Origin: Henckelia pumila
Taxonomy: Eukaryota > Streptophyta > Magnoliopsida > Lamiales > Gesneriaceae
Assembly (NCBI RefSeq): GCF_033568475.1
Contig: NC_133123.1
Location: forward strand, 156,379,753-156,443,752
Length of the DNA stretch: 64,000 nt
Direction of reading: 5' to 3'
The notes under the pieces were generated by a model, which saw only the letters and a program-made list of their open reading frames with translations, was not told the DNA's origin and did not search any database. Below are positions 47,448-58,971 of this stretch, one piece after another; position 1 is the first letter of the stretch, and each line of letters opens with the position of its first letter. The position numbers and the translations under genes are program-made.

Positions 47448-47450
47448 TTT

Positions 47451-48000
47451 TTTTTTTGCCCAAAGGAAATATTAGTTATAATTGCTAAAACAAGGGTATT
47501 ATAGGTAATTTTTAGTTTGGGGGACATATTAAGAAAACTATTTTTTAAATAAGGGACATAATTAGGAACGAATAAAGTGTTAGTATATTTTTGGAAAATT
47601 TAGGAAACTTTGAGGACGTATTTGAGTTTTATCTCGATTTTTTTAATCGATAATCCACCCAATATTTGAAAACTAATATCCAAATTACAAATTAATATGT
47701 AAGTTGACAACGGACACGAACCATCATGCACTCTCGAGTCTTGCGAACGACTGGACCGGTACTCTCTCGAGTCGTGAATGGCGAATCATGAGCCAGCCCA
47801 CAAACCTTAAGCAATTATGTTTTAATCTCTTTTTGGGTTCTTGATATTGTTATCTATGAATTTATTGGTTTATCACTTTATTTATTTTGTTTATGAGTGA
47901 TAATACTAAGGAATGTTTTCAGATTAATGAGAGTGAATAAGCGACAATGGTTAGATTTACATGTATGAGAAATGTTACTTAAAAAAAAATTGACATGCCG
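47451..48000. other. intergenic, no gene seen
   Basis: AT-rich. Includes an imperfect repeat of 'actctcgagtc(t/g)tg' at 47,730 and 47,773. Confidence 0.5.
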
Positions 48001-48803
48001 TAGGGGTGTTTATATTTCAGATAAAATCGAAAAAAACGGAAATTTAAATCGAAAAAATCAAAGATCGAACCGAACCGAAAACCGTATTTTGTAATTCGGA
48101 TATAAATATTAAAACCGAAGTTTATTTGGTTCGGTTTTGTATTATATATGTCAAAACCGAACCGACCGAAAAAACCGAAATTGAATTAAATTAATATTTT
48201 TTATTTATATTATATATGTTATGAGATAATATTTAGTGAATGAATAGTCATTTTGAATAATTTTTAGTTGATTGTTGTTTATTTAATTCATTATTGTTGT
48301 TTATGTAATTTTTAGTTGATTGTAGTTTATGTCAGTAATTTAAACCTTATTTTTAAAGTTTTTACTAAAAATCATGTAAAAAAACATATTATATTTTACA
48401 ATGTATTTATTTTATTAATTTTAATAATTGTATCAAAATCGGAATAACCATATTAAAATTTATTTTGTTTTTCTGAAAATATTATAAGATTGTGGTTGGA
48501 TATTTGTTCTTGTATTGTTTGTTATTTTTTATTTCTTCACTATATGATTATAACTTTAAGTTGTGTGTTGGGGTATTTAAATTACATGTTGGATGAAATT
48601 TATGTTTCTTTTATTGTGTTATGTATTATTAATGATAAAACCGACCAAACCGAACCGTATAAACCGGTCCGTTATAGTACAAAAACCAAACCGAACCGAA
48701 GTAAAACGGTTTGACTTTGGATTATATTTTTCATAAACCGAAAATCGAAAAACCGAACCGAAATTAGACAAATTAAAACTGAACCGACCGATGAACACCC
48801 CTA
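48001..48803. mobile_element. hAT-like non-autonomous element
   Basis: Ends are TAGGGGTGTT and AACACCCCTA, exact inverted repeats, with subterminal blocks rich in 'aaccgaaccg' and 'cggttcggtt'. This resembles common plant hAT MITEs. The 8-bp flanks (acatgccg and atagacag) do not match well, so the TSD is decayed or the ends are slightly off. A 74-codon ORF inside is not a gene. Confidence 0.75.
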
Positions 48804-49060
48804 ATAGACAGACTACAATTTTTGGGTACCCTTTTTAATCGAGTACTCAAAAAACCGACTTTTCGGATACCCGATAATTTTGAATAAGGTTATTTTGGGT
48901 AGTCAGATTTGCTACCAGACAGATCGGGTTTATTATTGTTGAAGGAGATTATTATTTATTAAGAAATTAATCCCATGCATCCCACAATTAAATTTAAAAT
49001 CCAAATAACGTGTTAAACACTTAAACCTTTTGACTAAAATCAAATAAAGAAATTTATAAT

Positions 49061-50445
49061 GATTATAGCTGAACCCCTCCTGTTAATTTGTTGTTTATTT
49101 TATATATGTAATTAATTTGTTCCCTTTGGGCTTGGATGACACGGAAAATCCCATTTGATGAAATAGAAAAGCTTATTTTAAACATATGGTCAAAGAATCC
49201 AGCTGACAGCTGTATTGGTTGCAATAAAATAACAAACAAAAAAACTCATGTGAGACGGTCTCGACGAGTCAATTTGTGAGACAGATCTCATATTTGAGAC
49301 ACACATTAAAAAATATTATTTTTTATGTTAAAAATATTATTTTTTATTGTAAATATGAATAAGGTTGACCCTTCTCACATATAAAGATATGTGAGTCCGA
49401 CTCATAAAAAACCTACTCAACAACAAATTTATAGTGATTATAGCTGATCACCTCCTGTTAGCATGTTGTTTATTTTATATATATTCATTTAATTTTTTCC
49501 CTTGGATGACACGGAAAATCTCATATGATGAAATAGAAAAGCTTATTTTAAACATATGGTCAAAGAATCCAGCTGACAGCTGTATTGGTTGCAATAAAAT
49601 AAAAAACACAAAAACTCATGTGAGACGGTCTCAACGACTCAATTTGTGAGACAGATCTCATATTTGAGTCACACATTAAAAAAATATTATTTTTTATGTT
49701 AAAAGTATTACTTTTTATTGTAAATATGGATAAAGTTGACTCTTCTCACGTATAAATATCTGTGAGACCGACTCATAAAAAACCTACTCAACAACAAATT
49801 TATAGTGATTATAGCTGATCACCTCCTGTTAACATGTTGTTTATTTTATATATATGCATTTAATTTTTTCCCTTGGATGACACGAATAATCCCATTTGAT
49901 GAAATAGAAAAGCTTATTTTAAACATATGGTAAGAGAATCCACCTGTATTGGTTGCAATAAAATAACACGTCCACAGGGGCATATGCGAGTTGGTAAGGC
50001 CTGAGGTGACATGAGAAAAAATTCCCCAGCGTTGCGGGTTCGATCCTCATGTGGAGCATATTCCCTGCTGAAATATTGTGGGGGGTATGCTCTGGGGATT
50101 GGGCCATGTGCTCCCTCGGCCTCCTTCAGGTCCCTGCCGCTCGTGCACATCCCTTGATTTACCCTCCGCATGAGCCAATGGGCCTCTGACTTATGTGAAA
50201 TTAGGTCCCCTTCGGGGTCAACCCTTTTTAAATAAAATAACAAACACAAAAATACACGTGAGACGGTCTCAACAGATCAATTTGTGAAACAAATCTCATA
50301 TTTGAGTCACACGTTAAAAAATATTAATTTTTATGTTAAAATTAAAGTATTACTTTTTATTGCAAATATGGATAGGGTTGACCCGTCTTACGTATAAAAA
50401 TCCGTGAGACTGTCTCACAAGAAACCTACTACTCAACAACAATTT
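49061..50445. repeat. three tandem ~372-bp repeats
   Basis: Units start at 'gattatagctga' 49,061, 49,436 and 49,807. Each holds 'gaaatagaaaagcttattttaaacatatggt', 'gcaataaaataa' and a 'gtgagacggtctc ... gtgagaccgactca' inverted pair, the pattern of a short MITE widespread in plants. The third unit is split by a SINE. A part of the unit recurs inverted at 26,890-26,995. Confidence 0.92.
49969..50230 (+). mobile_element. tRNA-derived SINE
   Basis: A 262-bp insertion flanked by an exact 12-bp duplication AATAAAATAACA (49957-49968 and 50231-50242). A box-A-like 'tatgcgagttggtaagg' lies near 49,983-49,999 and a box B 'gggttcgatcct' near 50,036-50,047, spaced as in a tRNA gene. The 3' end is T-rich ('cccttttta'). 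It is much more GC-rich than its surroundings. No protein; the small minus-strand ORFs are chance. Family not named. Confidence 0.9.
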
Positions 50446-52152
50446 GCTGCTTAACACGATGTTCGTATGATATTATATACATATGTGTAAAAGAATATGA
50501 GTACTCTCGTGCACACGTTGCGTGCTTGTAAAGTTCGTGTTTTTTAAAGAAAAAAATAGAATTTAAAAATACAAAAAAAGTAGTGTTTTCATAAATATAT
50601 AGTCACTTATAAAACACAACAAATATATCAATTTTATAGTGTGACATTTTCGTAATAAAAATATATCAAAATTCAAAAGTCATAAAGTTAATGTCATTTT
50701 GGTAAATAAAAAAAATTTAATAGCTAAGAAAATATAAAGACATATAAAAATTAAATGTCTTATTTTTATAATAATTTATTTTTTGTTGTGAATTAAGTTA
50801 GGATATAATGGTAATTTTATATCAAATTTCTTCAATTAATTACAGGTTGGTTATTTAAAAGACATCAATTATAATAATATAGTAAGATGATAAAATAAAA
50901 CTACATTAAAGTAAAATATGGTGAGTAATATTTTAAATAGACATATAAATCAACACATTTTTCATTTAAAATCAATAGTTCCGTGCACAAATTGTTTACG
51001 TAATTAATTTTTTTTTAAAATTTAAGAAAATATTTCAAATACTGATTATGATTGACAAATCATTTAGTTATTTTTTAAATTTACTAAAATATGTTTGTTG
51101 CATGTACAAACTTTTATTTGATGAAATAAAGAATATTTTTGTCAATTCATTAAATTACCAAGTTAGTTACTCTAAAGGTTGACACTTTATTATATAGTAT
51201 AGATAGTATAAATGTATTGCTTTGCAATTTTTTCAAAGGAAAATTACAATTTTAGCTGCATACATTGGTACGTGTTTTAGATATTAGTTCTGTAAAAATT
51301 GTTAATGTTTGGTTTTCATTAAATAACTTGTATTTTTTTTCGATTGGGTTTGTGCGTTTTGTTAGACAAAAAACCACTAAAATCATCGAATATTGTTTAT
51401 TTGACATGCATGGATAATGAAAATAATCACATGAACAATGTGCTAATTTTCTTTTGTTAACATTTATTTTTTTTTCTCCCCCTAGACCACTTGAAGTAGG
51501 GAGCGATACACTTATTAAATTATTATTATTACTACTATTATTGTTGTTCTCACATGCAAAGCAAGTATAATTTTTTATTTTATATAATTATATATACCCA
51601 AAAAAATTTTCATCCCCAAAGATATTGTTTGATATAATAGACGAAAATAAGAGGAGCCACAATTTTTTAATCATATCATATTTATTTTACTTTTTGGTTA
51701 ACTTTTTCATCTCATGATTGATGGTCCATAATATTGTTATTGGGTATGGGTTGTGACGAAGGTAAGATTGACTTGATATGTGTACGTAATTTTACTAGTA
51801 GCAATTGTTTGCAATTGACAAGTACATTTAAGACATTATATAATAGTAAACATAATAATCCATACAAAATTTTAAAAAAAAACATACAAAACAATTCATC
51901 TCTATATATTACTCATCCATATCATTTTTTTTATTACATTTGCACAAATCTTTCATTCCTTTCTTGCATCCATTAACACCAACGATATAGGTATTATTTT
52001 GTAGAACTTCGAGAAAAAAATTAAAAAGTGCTTCTTTAAAGATCTACAAAACAGTAACATAATATATAAAGTTTTTGAAGTGATGGTTTCACAATAAATA
52101 TCCCCTTCACCAACTCAAATATCCCATTACCAGAAGACATTAAAAATCAGGT
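50446..52152. other. intergenic and BAHD promoter
   Basis: Very AT-rich, no gene supported. The last ~200 bases (51,980-52,150) would hold the BAHD promoter; 'tatataaag' occurs at 52,064-52,072, a plausible TATA box about 80 bases before the first ATG. Confidence 0.5.
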
Positions 52153-52178
52153 ATGCCGGAAACCGAAATACTACGTTC

Positions 52179-53480
52179 ATGCATCGTTCATCGACCGCCG
52201 CCGTTTTGAAGATGGAGTTGGCTCCATGGGATCTCTACTGTCTCTCAATCTGCTATATTCAAGAAGGACTCGTGTTTTGCAATCCCAGAATATCCGATGA
52301 AGAATTCAAGAAAACCTTGGTGAATCACCTCAAAACCTCGCTTTCAAGAACATTAGACTTCTTCCCTCCCCTGGCGGGCCGATTGGGAGCCACTGAAAGC
52401 GACGATGGGACGAGCTCTTTCTTCGTAGACTGCAACAATGCCGGAGCCGAGTTCACTCAAGCCATCGCCCCGGGCGTGTCGGTTTCCGACATCTTGGATC
52501 CCATCTATGTACCTGAGAATATTGTTTCTTCATTTTTCCCAATGAATAAGATTTGCAATGTGGAAGGGGTTTCCAAGCCATTGCTCGGGGTGCAAGTCAC
52601 GGAGCTAGAAGACGGGTTCTTCGTCGGCTGCTCCGCGAATCATGTCGTAGTAGACGGGTATTCTTTCTGGCATTTCTTGAATTCTTGGTCTGAAATATCC
52701 CGTGGTTCCGAAACTATATCGAAAGTCCCTGTTTTCCAACGCTGGATTCCTGAAAGCATCAAACTCCCGATCCGTTTTCCAACGCCATTCGAAAGGCGAA
52801 ACATGTTCGGTGACTTCGATTCAGCTCCATTGCTACAAAGGGTGTTTCATTTCAGCAAACAGAACATCGCTAAGCTCAAATCCAGGGCCAATTCTGAGGC
52901 GGGCACTGAAAAGATCTCATCTTTACAGTCTCTGTTAGCTCATGTATGGCGATCCCTGTTGCGCGGGAGGCGTAGCAGCAGCACTAATCGAAACCCAGAG
53001 AATCAAGAAATTTACTTCTACATGCCCATTGGTACCAGAGACAGAATACCTCTGCAGAATTCTTACTTCGGCAACGCGATTTACGCCGCCAAAGTCGCAG
53101 CGACGGAGGACGATATCTTGCATCGTGGGCTGGGATATACGGCAATGAAGTTACACAGTGTGGTCGCCCAGCAAACTATGGAACAACCGATCAAAACCAT
53201 GGAACACTGGGCGGCAAATCCTACGATGCCGCCTAGTGTGGGCCGAAATAGTAATGTTTGTATCGTTAGTAGCTCCCCGAGATTCGACGTGTATGGGAAC
53301 AACTTCGGATGGGGAAAACCGATCGCTGCGAGGAGTGGGGTGGGGTCGAAATTCGACGGGAGAATCAAAGTTCACGCAGCTGCGGATTCTGACGGCATCA
53401 ACGTAACAGCTTACTCAACCAAGGAATCACTGGAGGCGATGGCAAATGATGCTGAGTTCATGGAAGCTGTTACCTTTTGA
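52179..53480 (+). CDS. BAHD acyltransferase, At3g50280-like, single exon
   Basis: Cytosolic acyl-CoA-dependent acyltransferase; acceptor unknown. 433 codons without intron. Seen: N-terminal LAPWDLYCLSICYIQEGLVF; FFPPLAGRLG; catalytic HVVVDGYSFWHF (HxxxDG) near residue 155; SLQSLLAHVWRSLLRGR; PIGTRDRIPLQNSYFGN; and near the C-terminus NNFGWGKP. The DFGWG motif has Asn for Asp, a structural rather than catalytic position. The family N-terminus would be MPETEILRSC..., and exactly such a start lies at 52153 (ATG) but in another frame that stops after 14 codons; so either translation starts at 52179 and ~10 residues are lost, or a 1-base indel has disabled the gene lately. The catalytic body is otherwise intact. 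A 72-bp relic of a related gene sits at 26,802. Confidence 0.9.
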   Translation: MHRSSTAAVLKMELAPWDLYCLSICYIQEGLVFCNPRISDEEFKKTLVNHLKTSLSRTLDFFPPLAGRLGATESDDGTSSFFVDCNNAGAEFTQAIAPGVSVSDILDPIYVPENIVSSFFPMNKICNVEGVSKPLLGVQVTELEDGFFVGCSANHVVVDGYSFWHFLNSWSEISRGSETISKVPVFQRWIPESIKLPIRFPTPFERRNMFGDFDSAPLLQRVFHFSKQNIAKLKSRANSEAGTEKISSLQSLLAHVWRSLLRGRRSSSTNRNPENQEIYFYMPIGTRDRIPLQNSYFGNAIYAAKVAATEDDILHRGLGYTAMKLHSVVAQQTMEQPIKTMEHWAANPTMPPSVGRNSNVCIVSSSPRFDVYGNNFGWGKPIAARSGVGSKFDGRIKVHAAADSDGINVTAYSTKESLEAMANDAEFMEAVTF

Positions 53481-53929
53481 TTTGCATTTGAAAATCTGGT
53501 CCTTCGGAGTTGATTAATGGAGATTTAATATATTTCCTATATGTAAATCCAAGTGTAACGGGCTGTGGTTCCCATTCGTGACCCAAATGACAATTTAAAT
53601 ATGGGTAAATGTGGTACTATAATATTATTGAATTTCAGTTTACTGTTCTTGTTATTGTATATTCGATTTTTTACCCTTCTAGTCTTTATTAATTGGGAGT
53701 ACCGGGAAAATCACTGGAAAATCAAACATCAATTTGCTGGTATTGCGAACAAGCTCGCCTAGAGTTTTAGTTCCAGAAAGATACAAAATCTTAGGATTGG
53801 AAAACAAGTTTTGGCCTTAACTCTCAGAATACAAGGAGAGTACTGTAGTTTCACTTATTCGGTTTGATTTTCGATTTTTTGGGATGATATATTGATGCAT
53901 TTATTTAATTAAATATCAAAAAAGTTAAG
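53481..53929. other. BAHD 3' region
   Basis: 3' UTR and intergenic sequence; no gene. Confidence 0.5.
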
Positions 53930-53960
53930 AGCACGTATTGTGCTTTGGCCCAACTACTTC

Positions 53961-54082
53961 ATATTATTTCTCAGCCCAATAAACAAGGCCTTTTTATAAT
54001 ACCAATCCCTATGCCTAATCTATATTATTTCTCGGCCCAATAAACAAGGCCTTTTTATAATACCAATCCCTATGCCTAATCT
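53961..54082 (+). repeat. 61-bp tandem duplication in the copia LTR promoter
   Basis: 'attatttctc(a/g)gcccaataaacaaggc' followed by 'ctttttataataccaatccct' occurs twice, period 61. Each unit has a TATA-like 'tttttataat', so the LTR core promoter appears doubled. Confidence 0.85.
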
Positions 54083-54533
54083 GTAGATTGAGTGTGAGAG
54101 CGTGAGATTTCCTCTAAGTGAGGCGGCTGCGATCCGCGTTCTCTTCTCCTCTGCTTCTGAGTGAACGTGAGAGAGAGCTTGTAAGCGTGAGGGGATAGTG
54201 ACTTTGTGTCATCGTTTTTTCCTTGTTTACACTTAAACTTTGTGTTGGATTTCCTCGCTGTGTGTTTGAGGCAACATGTTTGCGTTGGGAAATCGTTGTG
54301 TCTTCGATCGCCTTGGTTTGCCGGTTGAAATGGAGAAACGGTTCTAGTTATCTGAGCCCGAAGCTCACTTATTTCTTCCCGTTTATTGAACTGTCGTTCC
54401 TTTATTTTTCTGTTCATTCCTTTGGTTTTCTTTCTTGTCTGTTTTCTGCTGCTGGCTTTGGTTTGTAATTGTGCAGGTGATAGGTAATTAGAGGATGGCT
54501 AATCAGCTCAAGCTCAAGGTGGATACCTAACAG

Positions 54534-54546
54534 TGGTATCAAAGCC
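54534..54546 (+). other. copia primer-binding site
   Basis: TGGTATCAAAGCC, complementary to initiator tRNA-Met with one difference, one base after the LTR end TACCTAACA. Confidence 0.8.
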
Positions 54547-54989
54547 ACTAGTCCGCCGCCTAGCCACTGCCGCCTATAGGAGAGCAGCTACCATCGCCGC
54601 TGGGCTTCGCAGCCATGAAGCTAGGTCTGTTCGGCCATCGCACTTGCTGCTCTGCCGTGTCGCTGATTTTTGTTCTGCTGGTCAGCCGCGACTTTGAGTC
54701 TTCTCGTTGGTATTACTGGTTCGTGGGATCTAAACTATTACTTAGAGTTTCGCACTGGTAAATTGGCTTGAACCTCTTTTATCGCATTTGTAGTAGCCGC
54801 TGGCCGCGGATTAGGTACTGGGATTTTTTGCTGGTAGATTCCTAGGACTTATGTGTTTATTTGTGTTGGCTGTGTTTTCACTTCTGTGATTTTAAGTGGC
54901 TTCTGTTGTGACTGCTCTAATTAGTGAGTTTACTGCCTTTCTGTGAAAAATTAGTTGGTTTTGCTTTGGTGTTTTTTCTGTGTGAAAAA

Positions 54990-56243
54990 ATGTCATTCAC
55001 TGGTTTTAATCTTGAACCTTTTAATGGAAAAACAGATTTCTTAATTTGGCAGCAGAAAATGAAGGGAATTTTAATACAACAAAAAGTTTTCAAAGCAATA
55101 GATTTGTCATATCCTGCTGCCGAAATGGCTGAGAAAAAAGCTAAAATGGATGAATTTGCTTACTCCTCTATTATCTTGAATTTATCTGATTCTGTGCTAA
55201 GAAAAGCGGGTAAACTGAAATCGGCCAAAGAACTTTGGGAAAAATTAGAAGAGCTCTATACGAAGACTTCACTGCCGAGTAAATTATTTTTACTTGAAAA
55301 ATTTTTCCGTTTCAAACTCAATTTGAACAAGGACATTGATGAAAATATTGATGTGTTTACCAAACTAATTCAAGATATTAAGAAAACAGGAGATAAACAC
55401 ATTGATGAATACACACATATTGTTCTCTTGAATGCTATTCCTGATTCTTACAGTGATGTTAAATCTGCTATTAAGTATGGTAGAGATAATATAACATTAG
55501 AAACTGTTGTGAATGGTCTTAAAAGCAAAGAGATCGATTTGAAAACCAATAGGGGTGGTAATAATTCTGGTGAGGCTATGTTTGTTAGAGGAAGGTCTAA
55601 AACTCATTTTCAAAGACATTCAAACAACCATAATTATTCCTATGCCAAGAACAGAGGTAAGAGTAAGCAAAGATCTCAGTCGAGGCCTAAAAACCGAAAA
55701 TGTTTTAATTGTGGTGAAACATGTCATTACATTAAAGATTTTTCAAGGCCTAAACAAAAACAAAACCAGAATTACAAAAATCAGCATGATGATATTGCTA
55801 ATATGGTTTCTTCTAGTGAAAACATGGGTGATGTTTTTATGGTGACTGAAGTATGTGATGTGCATACTGTGAATTTTGTGCATTCAAGTGCTTTGTGTGA
55901 AAATGAATGACTTGTAGATTCTGCATGCACTTTTCACATGTCTCCATTCAAAAATCTGTTTTCTACTTATACAGAAGTGAAGCATGGGTCTGTTTCTATG
56001 GCTAATGAAAAGATGTGTCAAGTTGCTGGTCTTGGTGATGTATGTTTGAAATTTGATTCAGGTTATGTGCTGACTTTGAAAAATGTTAGACATGTTCCTG
56101 ATTTATGTCATAATTTGATTTCCTGTGCTGCTTTGGAAGATGACGGTCTACAGGGTAGATGGGGTAATGGGGTCATGAAAATACTGAAAGGTTCTTTGGT
56201 GATGTTCAAAGCTGAAAAATTGAGAAACTTGTATGTTTGCCAT
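54990..56243 (+). pseudogene. copia gag-protease ORF, interrupted
   Basis: Starts MSFTGFNLEPFNGKTDFLIW. A gag/UBN2 domain (LEELYTKTSLPSKLFLLEKF), a basic linker, the zinc knuckle CFNCGETCHYIKDF (fourth ligand Cys lost to Phe), then the protease region. TGA at 55908-55910 stands where the sister fragment has TGG. After DSACTFHMSPF the frame continues through VRHVPDLCHNLIS to about 56,240, where gypsy LTR sequence begins. Non-functional. Confidence 0.92.
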
Positions 56244-57473
56244 TGTAGTAGCCCGTACCTAGTTTTAGTGAGTAATTGCTAATTAATCTAATAAACATGA
56301 TTAAGAAAACTCTTAATGGATTAACGGAGTCCGGGAATAGGCCCGGAATGATCAGAAATGGTCCAGAGAGTCAGGTGGATCGGACGCAACATTCGGGGAT
56401 CGGACGCAACGTTCGTGCCATCAGAATACGTCATTGCTTACGCACTTGATGGGACATTGAAAGCAACGAAGGGGAACGGATGCAATGTTCGTCGGATGAA
56501 CGGATTCAACGATGAGGAACAGACGTTCCGTTCGTTATCTATAAATAGAGGTGTCGAGATTCATTTCCAAGCACACCATTCACCTCTTCTCTCTCGATTC
56601 CTTGGTCTTCTAGCTTAGATCTAGGGCATTCTAGGCGTCCCGTTGGGAATCCGGAAGTGGCATAACGATCCAGGCATCGTAGCGGAGCTGTGGCCTAGTT
56701 TTGAGGCAATCGACAGCAAAGGGCTAACGACGGACAAAGGTATAGCTTTTGCTTCTTAAAAATATTTAGGAGTATGTAATAGCTTAGTTAAGGCTTTTAG
56801 AGCACTTTAATGATATTAGTATCATTTCGCTGTGTAGTGCGGTTATAGGCGTGAACTTAGAGCTGGTAGCACTTTCCTAATATTTGAGGTACGAAAGTAC
56901 TGTTCGAGATATTCTGACTGAGTATGCATGTATTATGTGATTGCATGATTTATATGACATGATTTTATGCTGCATACATTTGCATCTTGAGCTATCTCTT
57001 TTGACATGTCTGTTAGTAGGGTTTTACCCTATCCTGTTAGTGGATGGACTTCCATCAATTTGGGTCCCGCGTATCCACTGGTTATCGGTATGTGAGCCAC
57101 CTCCTAAAGCGACGACACACCGTGCTACATACCAGGGCCCGGCATGTCTTTGTTATCTGATTCTTGACCTCAAGTCAGTAGGCGGTTCACTTGCATTCAT
57201 GCATACTCATACTCTCGTACTGAGCATTTTATGCTCACGTCTCGTACTCTGTGTTTTTGGACACCCTATTCCATGGGGCAGGTTTGCGATTGGATGAGGC
57301 GGGTGGATCCAAAAGGGGCTAGACAGTGGTTGGCCAGCTGGAGCTTTGTCTAGGTTTTTATTCTGTTGTATTGGGTTGATACAACTTTTGATTTGGTTGT
57401 ATAAACTATTTGAGTGTTTACATATTCCTTTCCTTGGGATTGTATATTGTTATTATTGTTTCCGCAGCTTAAT
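56244..57473 (+). repeat. Ty3/gypsy LTR A, truncated at its 3' side
   Basis: Begins TGTAGTAGCCCGTACC and runs parallel, with many differences, to LTR B: 'gattaacgga', 'gggctaacgacgga', 'aaaaatatttaggagtatg', TATA box 'tctataaatagag' near 56,559. It ends where LTR B begins, without the terminal GGGTCACCACA, so the younger gypsy element inserted into it. Confidence 0.85.
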
Positions 57474-58905
57474 TGTAGTGACCCGTATCCATAATTAGCG
57501 ATTAATGGGTATATTAATCTTGTAATCATGTTTTGATTTATTAATACATGATTAAGAAAGTTTCGGTTGGATTAACGGACTTCAGAAATGGATTCAGAAT
57601 GATCGGAAAAGGCCCGAAGGATGACCAGGAATGGAAGCAACGTTCATGGAACGGAAGCAACGTTCTGGTAGTGATGTCATCCATGACATCAACAATATTA
57701 CGTCATTTCTTACGCATATTATGGGACATCGGAAGCAACGAATAGGAACAGACGCAACATTCGTCAGGCAGAATGGATGCAACGATGGGGAACGGACGTT
57801 CCGTTCCGTGTCTATATATAGAGGGTCCGAGAACTCATTTTCTTGCACCAATCTCCTCTCTTCTCTCTCGATTCCTAGCCTTTCTAACTCAGATCTAGGG
57901 AGATCTAGGCATCCTATTGGGATTTCGGAAGTGGCGCAACGATCTAGACGTCGTAGCGGAGCTGTGGCCTAGTTTTGAGGCTATTGACAGCAAGGGGCTA
58001 ACGACGGACGCATGTATAGCTTTGGCTTCCTAAAAATATTTAGGAGTATGAAATAGTTTAGTTAAGGCTTTAGAGCTTAATTATTGATGCATGAGTAATT
58101 GCATTGTAGTAGCAGTAGACTGGACTAGTAGGCTTGGAGTCTAGACCAGCGGAGCTAGGTTTTGACCTGCAGTGTTAGAGGTACGTAAGTACTGACCGAG
58201 ATAGCCGGCATGATATATTTGCATGTATGTTGCATGAGTATATGCTATATGTTTTATCATGTTTTAGCATGTTTTACCGCCTTAGCACATGCACTATTTT
58301 ACGTATGACTGCATCCTGAGAGATGTGAGTCATTGACAGTCTTCATAGGGAACAATGATCTCATGTTGGACTCGAGTCAGGTATGACAGTTTTTATATGG
58401 GACTTGTATCCTGTTTTGGATTCGGGTCAGGATGGGGTTGGCTCAGCCCTGATATAGAATATACGAGTACCCCGCGGAGTAGTTCTCTAGCCGGTACTGT
58501 ATATTCCTGGCGCCATGAGCAAGTGTTTCACTTGGGTTTTTAAATCATATGTGTGCGCATATTTGTACATATATCATTGCTTATGTATTGAGTGTTGTTG
58601 CTCATGCCCCTGTGTTTGGGTATTGTGGTGTACCTTGTGGCGGGGCAGGTTTGAGGCTAGACGGTCCAGGTGGCTCTCAGCAGGATATAGGATCCGAGAG
58701 CGTGAGGTTTTAGAGGGTAGGGATTTGTTTACCCTGAACCTTTGATTTGGTTGTATAATGATATTTATACACTTTTGTTATCGTCGGTTGTATTCTGTCA
58801 ATTGGATTTGTTGTATTTTAAATTATCCGCTCCTTACGCTTTAAGTATTATTGCATGTGCTAATTAAACTCTGATTAGATAGTGGATCCGGGTAGGGTCA
58901 CCACA
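57474..58905 (+). repeat. gypsy 5' LTR (LTR B)
   Basis: 1432 bases from TGTAGTGACCC to GGGTCACCACA, inverted ends. TATA-like 'tctatatatagag' near 57,810. The first 400 bases match LTR C at 63,595. Confidence 0.93.
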
Positions 58906-58910
58906 CTTTT

Positions 58911-58922
58911 TGGTATCAGAGC
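58911..58922 (+). other. gypsy primer-binding site
   Basis: TGGTATCAGAGC, perfect complement of the initiator tRNA-Met 3' end, five bases after the LTR. Confidence 0.92.
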
Positions 58923-58971
58923 ACATTGCACTGGGAATTATGTAAAGCGGATTAAGTAATTATCTGTTCTT

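Larger units (their letters stand above)
45273..47450 (-). mobile_element. endogenous pararetrovirus fragment (Caulimoviridae)
   Basis: The minus strand opens with a Met-tRNA primer site, then a short coiled-coil ORF, then a capsid-type ORF with a zinc knuckle. No movement protein, protease or RT is present, and the fragment stops at the copia piece. This order (primer site, small ORF, coat protein) is caulimovirid; genus not assigned. Old, broken and non-infectious as it stands. Confidence 0.75.
53930..56243 (+). mobile_element. second Ty1/copia element, 5' part only
   Basis: A probable 5' LTR (start uncertain, ~53,930; end about 54,532), a primer site TGGTATCAAAGCC at 54534-54546, a leader, and gag/protease. 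It is cut at 56,243 by a gypsy LTR; RT and 3' LTR are not in the window. It is the same family as the fragment at 44747-45272. Confidence 0.85.

Noticed and set aside
48490-48714. 74-codon ORF
   Set aside because: Lies inside the hAT-like MITE and reads its subterminal repeats.
49914-50249. 111-codon minus-strand ORF
   Set aside because: Antisense of the SINE; ends at its target duplication.
56358-58745. Several 60-118 codon ORFs
   Set aside because: All fall within gypsy LTRs A and B and are not conserved in frame between the LTR copies.
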